Position numbers and translations under genes: made by a program | Notes under the pieces: model-generated | Seen by the model: only the letters and a program-made list of their open reading frames with translations | Told to the model about the DNA's origin: nothing | Database searches by the model: none | NCBI GenBank assembly: GCA_934179885.1 | Contig: CAKPQY010000001.1 | Location: forward strand, 1 to 21,515 | Direction: 5' to 3' | Source: an uncultured Clostridia bacterium | GTDB taxonomy: Bacteria > Bacillota > Clostridia > TANB77 > CAG-508 | Length of the DNA stretch: 21,515 nt | Shown here: piece after piece, positions 15,701-21,515 of the stretch | How the letters are laid out: each line of letters begins with the position of its first letter | Numbering within the stretch: the stretch's first letter is position 1

Positions 15701-17230
15701 ACCTATAATGTCATTTTTAACAATATTATATTTACTTAAAAATCTTGCAAATTTATTTACTAAACAATTTAGTTCACTATAAGTGTATTTTTCATCTTTA
15801 TATATTAATGCAATATTGTTTGGATGTAAGTTTACTTGCTCCTCAAAAAGTTTAATGATATTTTTGTCAAAAGGACATTCTAAAGTTCTATTATTAAAAG
15901 TATCTAATATTTGAATTTTTTCTTCTGGTGTAACTATTTCTATATCATTTAATAAAATAGAAGAGTTAGATAAAACTTGATTTATCATATTTATGATACG
16001 AAGATGAATTGAATATATTTCATCTTCAGAATATTTTCCAATTAAAAAGTCATAATCAATTTTCAAATTTCCTGTATCATTAATGTCATATAAGTGTATA
16101 TTCATATCATTCAAACAATTATTATTAAAAGTCCAATTCGTTTCATAATCACCGATATCATTTGAAACAGCTTTTGTTATTTGATAAGACACAGCAACAT
16201 TATATAAGTTAGGAATATCTGTAGTTTCTCTAATATCTTCAAGAATATCAGAATAAGGATATTTTTGATGTCTAAATAAAGATACTAAATTAATATTATT
16301 TGCTGATGCAAAATTAATAAATGTATCTGTTTCATTAAAATGTACTCTAAAAGGCTTCGTTGTAACAAACATACCAGTAGTTAATTTGTCTTTATAATTA
16401 AGTCTATTTAGGATTGGTGTCCCTATAATTAAATCATTAACATTAGAAACATTAGCTATGTATAAAGAATAAATAGACATAAAGAAGACATAGTTTGAAA
16501 TTTTATTTGTATTACAAAAATCAGAAATCTGTTTAACTAATTTATGGTCAATATTAAAAGAAAGTCTTTTTGCTTTTGATGAACCTTCATAATTGCCTTT
16601 ATTTATTGAAGGAATAGAAATAGGTTCAGAAAAATCTTTTAAATAAGAATTCCAAAATTCTTTATCATTATTATATCTATTACTATTTTTATATTCTTGT
16701 TCAGAAATTATTAAGTTTTTATAAGAAAATGTGTCAGAAATATATTCTGAATTTTCATTTAATAGACAATGATATATTTTTACAATCTCTTGTATAGTAA
16801 GCCCTAAAGACCATGAATCAGCAATAATATGGTGGACATTTAGAATAACACCACCTTTACCATCTGGGAATTTAGCTAATTTGAATTTGAATAAATTTGA
16901 ATTTATCAATGTAAATTTTTCATTAACCATTGATTGCTCAATAGATTTAAATTCGGCTTTTGAATTTACATTTATTATATCTATATCAAAAGGTACAAAA
17001 GTACTAAAAGTCTGCATTGGGACATTTTCTGAAAGTAAAAGATTGATTCTAAAACTATCATTTTTTTCTACTAATACATTGATAGCTTTTTTTAGAATGC
17101 CAAAATTTACAACTTCATTTATAATTCCAGATACACATACATTATTTACATTTGTATCTGAAAAAAACAATTCTGTATTCCAAATATTTTTTTGTGGATT
17201 TGTTAATTCAAAAAGTTTCTTATTTTCCAT
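9770..17230 (-). CDS. Two-module nonribosomal peptide synthetase with terminal reductase (C-A-T-C-A-T-R)
   Basis: In 2486 residues I read: C1 (about 1-440, HHIIADSW near 135), A1 (about 455-950, YTSGSTGNPKG near 602, SGKIDKKSLP at the end), T1 (LGMDSLLAI near 987, Ser present), C2 (about 1045-1465, HHIIMDG near 1175), A2 (about 1490-1980, YTSGSTGKPKG near 1637, NRKIDRKALP), T2 (IGGDSISAI near 2028) and a thioester reductase (about 2105-2486, GGTGYLG near 2110, HISTISVSG, catalytic YSTTK near 2281). No epimerase or thioesterase domain is present. The reductase should release a dipeptide aldehyde with NAD(P)H. The leading C domain suggests an acylated first residue. Aligned by eye to GrsA, pocket residues read DAQFSGGICK (A1) and DIYTVGIILK (A2), which I cannot assign to an amino acid. 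AGAGGT before the ATG supports the start. Similar gut-clostridial enzymes make protease-inhibiting peptide aldehydes. Confidence 0.95.
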   Translation of the reverse strand: MENKKLFELTNPQKNIWNTELFFSDTNVNNVCVSGIINEVVNFGILKKAINVLVEKNDSFRINLLLSENVPMQTFSTFVPFDIDIINVNSKAEFKSIEQSMVNEKFTLINSNLFKFKLAKFPDGKGGVILNVHHIIADSWSLGLTIQEIVKIYHCLLNENSEYISDTFSYKNLIISEQEYKNSNRYNNDKEFWNSYLKDFSEPISIPSINKGNYEGSSKAKRLSFNIDHKLVKQISDFCNTNKISNYVFFMSIYSLYIANVSNVNDLIIGTPILNRLNYKDKLTTGMFVTTKPFRVHFNETDTFINFASANNINLVSLFRHQKYPYSDILEDIRETTDIPNLYNVAVSYQITKAVSNDIGDYETNWTFNNNCLNDMNIHLYDINDTGNLKIDYDFLIGKYSEDEIYSIHLRIINMINQVLSNSSILLNDIEIVTPEEKIQILDTFNNRTLECPFDKNIIKLFEEQVNLHPNNIALIYKDEKYTYSELNCLVNKFARFLSKYNIVKNDIIGVYMNKNSWFIICILAIQKLGAAYLPMHPDYPEDRVNYILKDSNSKLLITDQTINVDLPIITNLENQDLTNYDDSKLNIDFPSDNLCYIIYTSGSTGNPKGVMLSHYNLINFLYNFNDCFINKFSPEDNCLSVANMSFDASVQEIFSPLCFGATLVLYPKNTLTDIPLLCDILEKNHITFSFLPPNILDDIFNFVYENKKSFEINKLSVGVEAIKNSTLNNFYKLNKDIEIVNGYGPSEATICSTFFVYKYNETNDIVPIGYPLKNNNIFILNRFNNLQPVGMPGELCITGKSVSLGYLNNPDLTNKSFMHLSNLSPQKIYKTGDICYWLTSGCLTFVGRKDSQIKFRGHRIELSEIDNCTKNIDGVSNSLTLLKDINGTSTICSYIVTVDNNITTEFIHNYLLNKLPYYMIPTYIILLDKFPLTQSGKIDKKSLPEISYITDNIVKPSSKTEKKLHEILCDLLNLKSISIADNFFNLGMDSLLAIRFSLKIYDLYNKNITINTLFKYNTIYSLASYLDTLESCLNYIDIKKYPSKINYELSSAQKRIYYASKLSGDSSLLYNVSGGLLINSILDKDKVQNIFNELIKQNSIFRTYFKIENNEPKHYVMKNIDLHINTIEHSNLNNDDIENLINSFPKSFDLDFAPLLRVELHYFNNSSLLLIDSHHIIMDGTSLNILLREFCDLYNGTCDKFDNLIEYKDFSIAENNFISSNKLIPIKNYWYKRYSDFEIPVINLPYDFSKSDIKTFNGEKLYFKFEPSLMKRIKQIANKFNVSDYMIFLSCLYLLLYKYSSQENIIIGSPIEARNDIKLNNIIGNFVNNIALNLKINPDLSFENLILEVKDSVLNALSNQPYPYDLLVKDLKIPSNLSLFDVVLAYQNEMDYTNLSINNKNIEMIPSNTKTSKFDLTFEVVPSTYNINIEYNSDLFKPETIYSLFEHYIFLLENISKNLSVALKDVDIITEKENNLLSIFNKTDDVINDDTVVSLFENQVKLNPNNVALICDNKKLTYSELNQKSNSLAHLLINAGIHPNDIVCVMTNRSLETIVCMLGILKAGAAFLNVDPTYPIERTQYYLSDCKAQYVLTQRSLKDSVKNIKNCIEIDLDNEFYNYNFENPNVKVNANDLSYVIYTSGSTGKPKGVMLNQVGFANMTKAMTKVLNYLKEGNKHCLVSVTSTPFDIFVYEIIVSLTHGLKVLMANNAEHRNPILLDALIKKYNADVMTVTPSLMKINYDNKLNPSALSNIKHMVFGGEPLPEKFVQDLRELSKDVTIYNIYGPSEITILSNVQNLNGENKITIGPPIMNTQIHILDKNGHRVPIGVVGEIYISGIQVGLGYLGKPEMTKEKFLPNAFGPGKMYKSGDIGRWTFDGKVQCLGRIDHQIKLRGLRIELGEIEQKIESIDGVISSVVNKFEHNGKEFLCGYYVSDENSNISEQFVKDFLRKSLPYYMVPTYIVHLEQMPYTINRKIDRKALPLPDVNNISSGNTVNNQNLTLEEEKLLDIWKRVLNLDTISITDNFFDIGGDSISAINMQLEAMKYGFNFEYADIFNHPTIQLLANHNYTKSAPTHSISDDDYTKINDILKRNDVSNISSIQKFDVNNVLLIGGTGYLGSHIIHSFLEKETGDIYCLVRAKNNVIPSERLKNILNFYFGIEFFEKNRNRIHVLEGDIVKENLGLSQDDLKTISKNISTIINSGAIVKHFGQKNLFEEINVVGTKNIVTLCKKLNKRLLHISTISVSGNGEKENSIKETADNINSKKLFSEKSLYVGQNLDGVYSTTKFKAEKLILEEIANNNLNAQILRIGNIVNRYSDGVFQRNTKENAFAQRIRSFIKIGVFPEYSLNHSIELTPVDLCSDAIIKILQYSSICNTFHIYNTNLMPIKLFYETLKELHIDISPVTDDLMTNIINNLLNDSEKRDSISGIIQDLDSNRHLLYTSSIQLDATFTELYLKNIGFEWKTIDKNYIIKYINYFKKIKFLD

Positions 17231-17269
17231 ATATATTACCTCTTTAAAAATACATTTAAAATCAATTGA

Positions 17270-17298
17270 ATTATACTATTAAAATATATAATTTGCAA
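17270..17298 (-). promoter_or_regulatory. Promoter of the NRPS-kinase operon
   Basis: On the minus strand, TTGCAA (17298-17293), a 17-base spacer and a perfect TATAAT (17275-17270) predict a start near 17263 and a short leader of about 33 bases. It looks constitutive-grade; no clear operator repeat is seen around it. Confidence 0.7.
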
Positions 17299-17302
17299 GC
17301 TT

Positions 17303-17385
17303 TTGACATAGTAAATTAATATAAAATATTTTTCGACAAAAAAGTGACACAAAATATTGCAAAAAAACATAAGAATTAATATCTA
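17303..17385 (+). promoter_or_regulatory. Candidate promoter(s) of the HtrA-like gene
   Basis: Two options are visible. TTGACA (17303-17308) is a perfect -35, with TATTTT (17327-17332) 18 bases on. TTGCAA (17357-17362) has TATCTA (17380-17385) 17 bases on. The first would sit back to back with the NRPS promoter, only four bases from its -35 box. Neither has a good -10. The rest of 17231-17494 is A/T-rich with no gene. Confidence 0.35.
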
Positions 17386-17494
17386 AAAATAGATTTTCTC
17401 CGTCCCCAAAAACAGTTCTCAAAAACAGGTTTAAAAAATAAAAAATAACACAAAATAAAAAGAGAACAAAAATTAAAACAGTAGGAGGGAAGAA

Positions 17495-18650
17495 ATGCCA
17501 AAAAAATACAAGAAAAAGAACAAAATAAAAAAAGCGCTATTAACAATAATAGCATTAAGCATCATAACAATGATTTTCATATATTTATATTCTACATATA
17601 AAAATATAGAAATATATGACTCGGATTATGAAACACAAAGAACAATATCCACAGTAAATGAACAAACTGTGGATAACGCAATAGAAGAAAGCAAAACAGT
17701 GTCAGATATTTTAGAAGAAACTATGGAAAGTGTAGTAGGTATTTCAAAATTAAAAAATAATGGAACATCAATATTTTCTAATAATGATGAATATTCCTTA
17801 GGTTTAGGAACTGGGGTAATAGTCACAAACAATGGATATATTTTGAGTAATGAACATGTTACAGGGGGCAAATTAAGTACATGCTATGTAACTTTAGAAG
17901 ATGGTAAAAAATATGATGGTACTGTAGTTTGGAGTGATTCGGATTTAGATTTATCAATAACAAAAATAAATGCTAAAGATTTAAAATATGTGAGCTTAGG
18001 AGATTCAAGCAAGATTAAAATAGGGGAGACGGTTTATGCAATTGGAAATCCAATTGGATTTGAATTCAGAAGAACAGTAACGTCAGGGATAATAAGTAGT
18101 AAAAGCAGAACTATAAAACTTGAAGAGGGAAGTAGCATATCATACATGTCAGATTTAATACAAACAGATGCAACTATAAATCCAGGAAATAGTGGAGGCC
18201 CATTAATTTATCCAAATGGGGAAGTGATACGGAATAAATACTGTAAAAATATCCTCAGCAGAGGGAATAGGATTTGCAGTTCCAATTAATGTTGTTAAGC
18301 CAGTTATTAATAGTTTTAAAAATAACGATTCATTTGAACAAGCAACAATGGGTGTGTATGCATATGATAAGGAGGTTATACCTTATTTGGATGGTAATAT
18401 AAGTTTTTATAAAGGCATATATGTAGCTCAAATTGTTAAAAATGGACCTGCCTCAAAAACGGATTTAAGAGAGGGAGACATAATTACTTCAATTGATGGA
18501 AATGATTTAAATACAATGAATGATTTAAGAGAATATATTTATAGTAAGAAACCCAATGATGTTGTTTCTCTACAAATTTCTAGAGGAAAAATAAATAAAA
18601 CAATTGAAGTTATTTTACGGAAAAAAATAGATAAGAGGTCAATCAAATAA
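17495..18650 (+). pseudogene. HtrA/DegP-like (S1C) membrane-anchored serine protease, broken by a 1-base insertion
   Basis: AGGAGGG precedes the ATG at 17495. The N-terminus is basic with one membrane helix (about 13-31). The trypsin-like domain then shows the His in YILSNEHV, the Asp in DSDLDLSI and the Ser in NPGNSGGPL, so the whole triad is encoded. After GEVI the frame goes wrong: the read-through product ends at 18289 with unrelated residues. Removing the C at 18230 restores GINTVKISSAEGIGFAVPINVVKPVI, exactly the expected family continuation, and then a PDZ domain to the TAA at 18648-18650. The span, 1156 bases, equals 385 codons plus one base. As written, the protein would keep the triad but lose the end of the protease domain and all of PDZ. 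It may be a real mutation, a phase-variant-like allele or a base-call error. HtrA proteins degrade misfolded envelope proteins. Confidence 0.88.
18348..18650 (+). CDS. Orphaned C-terminal PDZ fragment of the HtrA-like gene
   Basis: This is the part of the broken protease gene that has an internal ATG (100 residues). GIYVAQIVKNGPASKTDLREGDIITSIDG is a typical PDZ core. No ribosome site precedes the ATG (GAACAAGCAACA), and the correct frame stays open back to the frameshift at 18230, so I think it is not an independent gene but the tail of the same one. Confidence 0.6.
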   Translation: MGVYAYDKEVIPYLDGNISFYKGIYVAQIVKNGPASKTDLREGDIITSIDGNDLNTMNDLREYIYSKKPNDVVSLQISRGKINKTIEVILRKKIDKRSIK

Positions 18651-18696
18651 AACATAAACAACATAGTCTGACCTCCTACTTCTAACTTCCAACTTC

Positions 18697-18731
18697 TGTC
18701 CAATGGGGACGGTTCTTTTTGGACATTTTTT
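18697..18731 (+). terminator. Terminator after the HtrA-like gene, inside a GGGGACGG element
   Basis: TGTCCAA (18697-18703) pairs with TTGGACA (18719-18725), and six T's follow (18726-18731). The loop carries TGGGGACGGTTC, a G+C-rich string unusual here. TTTTTGGACA repeats directly at 18716-18725 and again about 11 bases on. It may also mark the end of the convergent M23 gene, though no T-run is present on that strand. Confidence 0.6.
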
Positions 18732-18737
18732 GGACAT

Positions 18738-19802
18738 TTATTCCTTGAAATTATACTTCCTTACATAGTCCTTAGTTCCAGAATTATTCATAAAAACAGA
18801 AGAACGATTTTGCTTTAAAAATTCAATTATATTATAAACATCAATCCAAATTTCATTATTTCCATCAACTTGAGACTTGTCAAAAATAAGTTGCATGCCA
18901 AAATGCAAATGGGGAACATTAATATTATTAACATTTTCTTTTAGACTATATCCGGTCATGCCAAGATAACCAATTACATCTCCAGCAGTAACTGTTGAGC
19001 CTTCAGTAAGACCGGCAGCATAAGGATGGTCCTTTCTTAAATGAGCATAATAGTAATATCTTTTTCCGTCAAAACTTCTAATTCCAATGCGCCAGCCTCC
19101 ATATTGATTCCAGCCGAGATGCTCAATGGTACCAGATTCAACAGCAATAATTGGAGTTCCAATACTTCCCATTAAATCATTACCCAAATGTGTACGTTTA
19201 AAACCGTATGACCTTGAAGCACCAAAGTCATCATAATGGCTAAATGCATAATTTTTAGCAATAGGCAAAAATGCTTTTATTCCATATTTATCTTGAAAAC
19301 AAGTTGTGCCATCTTCGTTTTCGGTTTCTATAGAATAATTTCCAATAAAACCACCCAAAACGGCAGAGTAGGCTTCATAATAATAATTATAATATTTCAT
19401 ATTTTTAGTAATATCTTCCATTGTTTTACCGTTTTTTAATTGTTCAATTAATTTATTCAAATCGTTTTGGTTAAATTTTTTAAAATTTCCACCATTTTTA
19501 CAAGCAAGATATGCTAATAGCTCTATCCAATTGTATTTGATTTTTGAATCAGAATTATGAGAGTCAATATCTAATTTTGCTGTTTTTGATAATACATCAG
19601 ATGTTATTTTAAAATCTACCCATTTTATATAATTTTCGTCCTCGCTTAAACTGATAGTACTTGAGTTGCTCCAAAAAAATATAGAATTCATTTCTGTTGA
19701 TAGGGATATTATTAAATAACTTGAAATTAGTGCTATAACAAGAAAAATCGAGATTATAGCAATTATTATTTTTTTATTTATTTTGAATGATTTTATTATC
19801 AA
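18738..19802 (-). CDS. M23 family metallopeptidase (LytM-like), membrane-anchored
   Basis: The 354 residues start with a basic segment and a membrane helix (about 11-34), then a region of unknown type (about 38-180), then an M23 domain. The metal and catalytic residues are visible: THLGND (about 202-207, His and Asp ligands), YYAHLRK, and HLHFGM (about 297, HxH). These are zinc endopeptidases that cut peptidoglycan cross-bridges or stems, acting outside the membrane. The start is TTG at 19802-19800 with only a weak GGTG about eight bases upstream. I chose it because the next Met (residue 38) would remove the helix. The gene is convergent with the HtrA-like gene and divergent from the deaminase gene. 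No partner gene for division or sporulation is adjacent. Confidence 0.9.
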   Translation of the reverse strand: MIIKSFKINKKIIIAIISIFLVIALISSYLIISLSTEMNSIFFWSNSSTISLSEDENYIKWVDFKITSDVLSKTAKLDIDSHNSDSKIKYNWIELLAYLACKNGGNFKKFNQNDLNKLIEQLKNGKTMEDITKNMKYYNYYYEAYSAVLGGFIGNYSIETENEDGTTCFQDKYGIKAFLPIAKNYAFSHYDDFGASRSYGFKRTHLGNDLMGSIGTPIIAVESGTIEHLGWNQYGGWRIGIRSFDGKRYYYYAHLRKDHPYAAGLTEGSTVTAGDVIGYLGMTGYSLKENVNNINVPHLHFGMQLIFDKSQVDGNNEIWIDVYNIIEFLKQNRSSVFMNNSGTKDYVRKYNFKE

Positions 19803-19851
19803 TTAAAACACACCGTATAAGTATATTTGATTAAATTGTTTTTATGAGTTA

Positions 19852-19880
19852 TTGAAAAAATAAAAAAATAATAATATAAT
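19852..19880 (+). promoter_or_regulatory. Strong promoter of the deaminase gene
   Basis: TTGAAA (19852-19857), a 17-base spacer and a perfect TATAAT (19875-19880). The predicted start, near 19887, leaves a leader of only about 16 bases that holds GAGGGAG and little else. Confidence 0.75.
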
Positions 19881-19902
19881 TCTAAAAGAGGGAGATAAAA
19901 AA

Positions 19903-20364
19903 ATGGATAAATATATGAAAAAAGCAAAAGAAAATGCTGAAATTGGAATTAAAAATTGTGAAGGTGGACCATTTGGAGCCATTATAATAGATAAAGATGG
20001 AAATATAATTGCAAATGGAAATAATAGAGTGTTAAAAGAAAAAGATCCAACGGCACATGCTGAAATTGTAGCAATTAGGGAAGCTTGTAAAAAATTAAAT
20101 ACATATGATTTATCAGACTACATATTATATACTTCTTGTGAACCTTGCCCAATGTGTTTATCTGCAATAATTTGGGCTAATATAAAAATGGTTTATTATG
20201 GCTGTACAAAAAATGATGCTGGAGAAATTGGCTTTAGAGATGATACTATTTATGATTTCATAAAAGGTGAGAATAAAGATTTATTAGATTTAAAGCAAAT
20301 GGATAGAGATGAGTGTATTAAAGTTTTTGAAGAATATAATAAAATGAATGGAGTTATTTATTAA
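19903..20364 (+). CDS. guaD: Nucleoside/nucleobase deaminase, guanine deaminase-like
   Basis: The 153-residue cytidine-deaminase-fold enzyme has the zinc and catalytic motifs TAHAEIVAI (His ligand and proton-shuttle Glu, about 52-60) and CEPCPMCLSAI (two Cys ligands, about 84-94). GGPFGAII near the start, DPTAHAE, the IIWA after the Cys motif and the acidic tail resemble Bacillus subtilis GuaD more than tRNA adenosine deaminase TadA, by recollection. The likely reaction is guanine to xanthine plus ammonia in the cytoplasm, part of purine salvage or nitrogen release; another base or nucleoside is possible. GAGGGAG before the ATG fixes the start. It is a single-gene unit between its own promoter and terminator. 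Confidence 0.85.
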   Translation: MDKYMKKAKENAEIGIKNCEGGPFGAIIIDKDGNIIANGNNRVLKEKDPTAHAEIVAIREACKKLNTYDLSDYILYTSCEPCPMCLSAIIWANIKMVYYGCTKNDAGEIGFRDDTIYDFIKGENKDLLDLKQMDRDECIKVFEEYNKMNGVIY

Positions 20365-20370
20365 AAATAA

Positions 20371-20403
20371 AAAATAGATACTGAATGATAACAGTATCTA
20401 TTT

Positions 20404-20404
<1 letters not shown>
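20371..20404. terminator. Shared bidirectional terminator of the deaminase gene and the tRNA
   Basis: AAAATAGATACTG (20371-20383) and CAGTATCTATTTT (20392-20404) form a perfect 13-bp stem with an eight-base loop. On the minus strand a T-rich tract follows, ending the tRNA transcript; the stem's outermost base is the last base of the tRNA CCA end. Confidence 0.85.
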
Positions 20405-20480
<76 letters not shown>

Positions 20481-20489
20481 ATAACAAAT

Positions 20490-20518
20490 ATTATAATGTT
20501 TTTTTTATGATTTTACAA
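20490..20518 (-). promoter_or_regulatory. Promoter of tRNA-Arg
   Basis: On the minus strand, TTGTAA (20518-20513), a 17-base spacer and a perfect TATAAT (20495-20490) lie about ten bases before the mature 5' end. Confidence 0.75.
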
Positions 20519-20546
20519 GACTTTTTATAGATTTTTACAAATATTA

Positions 20547-20578
20547 TTGTAAAAATTCTAATATTATGAAATAATATT
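20547..20578 (+). promoter_or_regulatory. Weak candidate promoter of the DUF2207 gene, overlapping a small palindrome
   Basis: TTGTAA (20547-20552) and AATAAT (20570-20575) are 17 bases apart. AATATTAT (20560-20567) and ATAATATT (20571-20578) form an eight-bp inverted repeat around GAA that covers the putative -10. All bases are A/T apart from the centre, so chance is a real possibility. Confidence 0.3.
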
Positions 20579-20599
20579 GTTGATAAAAAGGGGGATATT

Positions 20600-21515
20600 A
20601 TGAAAAGGTATTTAAAAATTACGTTTATAATTTTATTTAGTTTATTTATATTTGGATTAAGTAAAAATGTGGAAGCCAATTCAATAAGCAAAATATCAAT
20701 GGATATTTATATTGATAATAATGGAGATGCAAGTATTACGGAAGTGTGGGATTGCTATAATGATAAAGGAACTGAAGCATACCATCCATATTATAATTTA
20801 GGAAATTCTAAAATCGAAAATTTAACGGTTTCAGAAAGTGGAAATACATATACAACATTATCATCTTGGAATACTTCTGGTTCATTATCAGATAAAGCAT
20901 ATAAATGTGGGATTAATGAAATTTCAAATGGAGTTGAGTTATGTTGGGGAATTAGCCAATATGGTTCTCATAAGTATACAGTAAAGTATAATATAACAAA
21001 GTTTATATCTGAATTAACAGATTCACAAATGCTTTATTGGACTTTTATACCATATGATTTTTCTACTTCAATTGGTAGTGTGTATATCAAAGTTCATACA
21101 AATTTCAATATCTCAGACTCAGTAGGTGTATGGGGATATGGTAATTATGGTGGAACTGCATATGTATATGATGGATATATAGAAATGCAATCTGATGGTA
21201 GACTTGATACTGATGAATATATGACAATGTTGGTACAATTTCCAAGTAAAACATTTAATACATCAAATTTTATAGATCATGATTTCGAATATTATTTAAA
21301 TATGGCTGAAGAGGGAAGTGAAAAATATCAAGGGACATCTAATAGTAGTGGAATAGGTGATATAGGATTGGCTTTTGTAATATTTGATTTTATACCAATT
21401 ATACTTATTATAGTTTTTCTAGGTATTTTTGCGAAAAAACAGGTTGTTTCTAATTTGAAGTTTGGAGCAGAAGGAAAGAAGATACCATCAGATGTTGCAT
21501 ATTACAGAGATATAC
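20600..21515 (+). CDS. DUF2207 family membrane protein (5' part, cut by window end)
   Basis: The frame is open from ATG 20600 to the window end (305 codons, no stop). AAGGGGG lies about six bases before the ATG. The protein starts with a signal peptide (MKRYLKITFIILFSLFIFGLS, cut probably after VEA) and then a beta-rich extracellular region with SISKISMDIYIDNNGDASITEVWD, the typical opening of the DUF2207 domain, and YKCGINEISNGVELCWGIS. A membrane helix follows at about 252-278 (IGLAFVIFDFIPIILIIVFLGIF), then KFGAEGKKIPSDVAYYRDI, which in this family begins the cytoplasmic part. Full-length family members run to about 550-650 residues with more helices and often a Gly/Ser-rich tail. Function unknown. 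It is recognised by pattern, not by search. Confidence 0.85.
   Translation, partial: MKRYLKITFIILFSLFIFGLSKNVEANSISKISMDIYIDNNGDASITEVWDCYNDKGTEAYHPYYNLGNSKIENLTVSESGNTYTTLSSWNTSGSLSDKAYKCGINEISNGVELCWGISQYGSHKYTVKYNITKFISELTDSQMLYWTFIPYDFSTSIGSVYIKVHTNFNISDSVGVWGYGNYGGTAYVYDGYIEMQSDGRLDTDEYMTMLVQFPSKTFNTSNFIDHDFEYYLNMAEEGSEKYQGTSNSSGIGDIGLAFVIFDFIPIILIIVFLGIFAKKQVVSNLKFGAEGKKIPSDVAYYRDI

Noticed and set aside
16881..17282. 133-codon plus-strand frame opposite the start of the NRPS
   Set aside because: It is antisense to the C1 domain and crosses the NRPS promoter; no ribosome site and no recognisable motif.
20491..20691. 66-codon minus-strand frame over the tRNA promoter region
   Set aside because: It overlaps the tRNA promoter and the signal-peptide region of the DUF2207 gene on the other strand; no ribosome site supports it.

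Overview
The window is a chromosomal stretch from a low-GC Firmicute, most likely a gut-type member of the Clostridia. The grounds are the strongly AT-rich DNA, AGGAGG-type ribosome sites, near-consensus TTGaca/TATAAT promoters with 17-base spacers, and typical clostridial families (YkpA-type ABC-F, Tex, HisKA-7TM sensor kinase, REC/HD-GYP regulator, M23 peptidase, DUF2207). The standard genetic code fits. No phage, plasmid, transposase or CRISPR array is visible.

Layout. (1) 2-211: tail of a gene whose protein looks like an inositol-monophosphatase segment joined in frame to the last membrane helix of a CorA-type transporter, possibly an artificial join. (2) 266-1555 (-): membrane-anchored CapA-like protein, divergent from (3) a ykpA-tex operon (1837-5655, +). 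An inverted repeat lies between the two promoters. (4) 5775-6794 (-): REC-HD-GYP regulator whose receiver domain lacks the segment that should carry the conserved Lys. (5) 6916-7739 (+): a promoter, a structured leader ending in a terminator-like hairpin, two tiny ORFs and a GNAT acetyltransferase, followed by two copies of a palindromic sequence. (6) 7948-17230 (-): a two-gene operon with its own promoter, made of a 2486-residue NRPS (C-A-T-C-A-T-R) and, 10 bases downstream, a membrane sensor histidine kinase. (7) 17495-18650 (+): an HtrA-like protease broken by one inserted base. (8) 18738-19802 (-): M23 peptidase. (9) 19903-20364 (+): guanine-deaminase-like enzyme. (10) tRNA-Arg(ACG) (-) at 20404-20480. 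(11) 20600-end (+): DUF2207 membrane protein, cut by the window edge.

The most interesting unit is the NRPS-kinase operon. The NRPS ends in a reductase rather than a thioesterase, so it should release a dipeptide aldehyde (or alcohol, or a cyclised pyrazinone). It begins with a condensation domain, so the dipeptide may be N-acylated. The kinase is probably translationally coupled to the NRPS. The REC-HD-GYP regulator about 1.2 kb further on is a plausible partner, which would link the small molecule to phospho-signalling and cyclic-di-GMP turnover. That link is inference; only gene order and domain content support it. No phosphopantetheinyl transferase, transporter or thioesterase gene is present in the window.

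Reading was by eye. Family calls rest on motifs and recalled homologues, not on searches, and domain boundaries are approximate.
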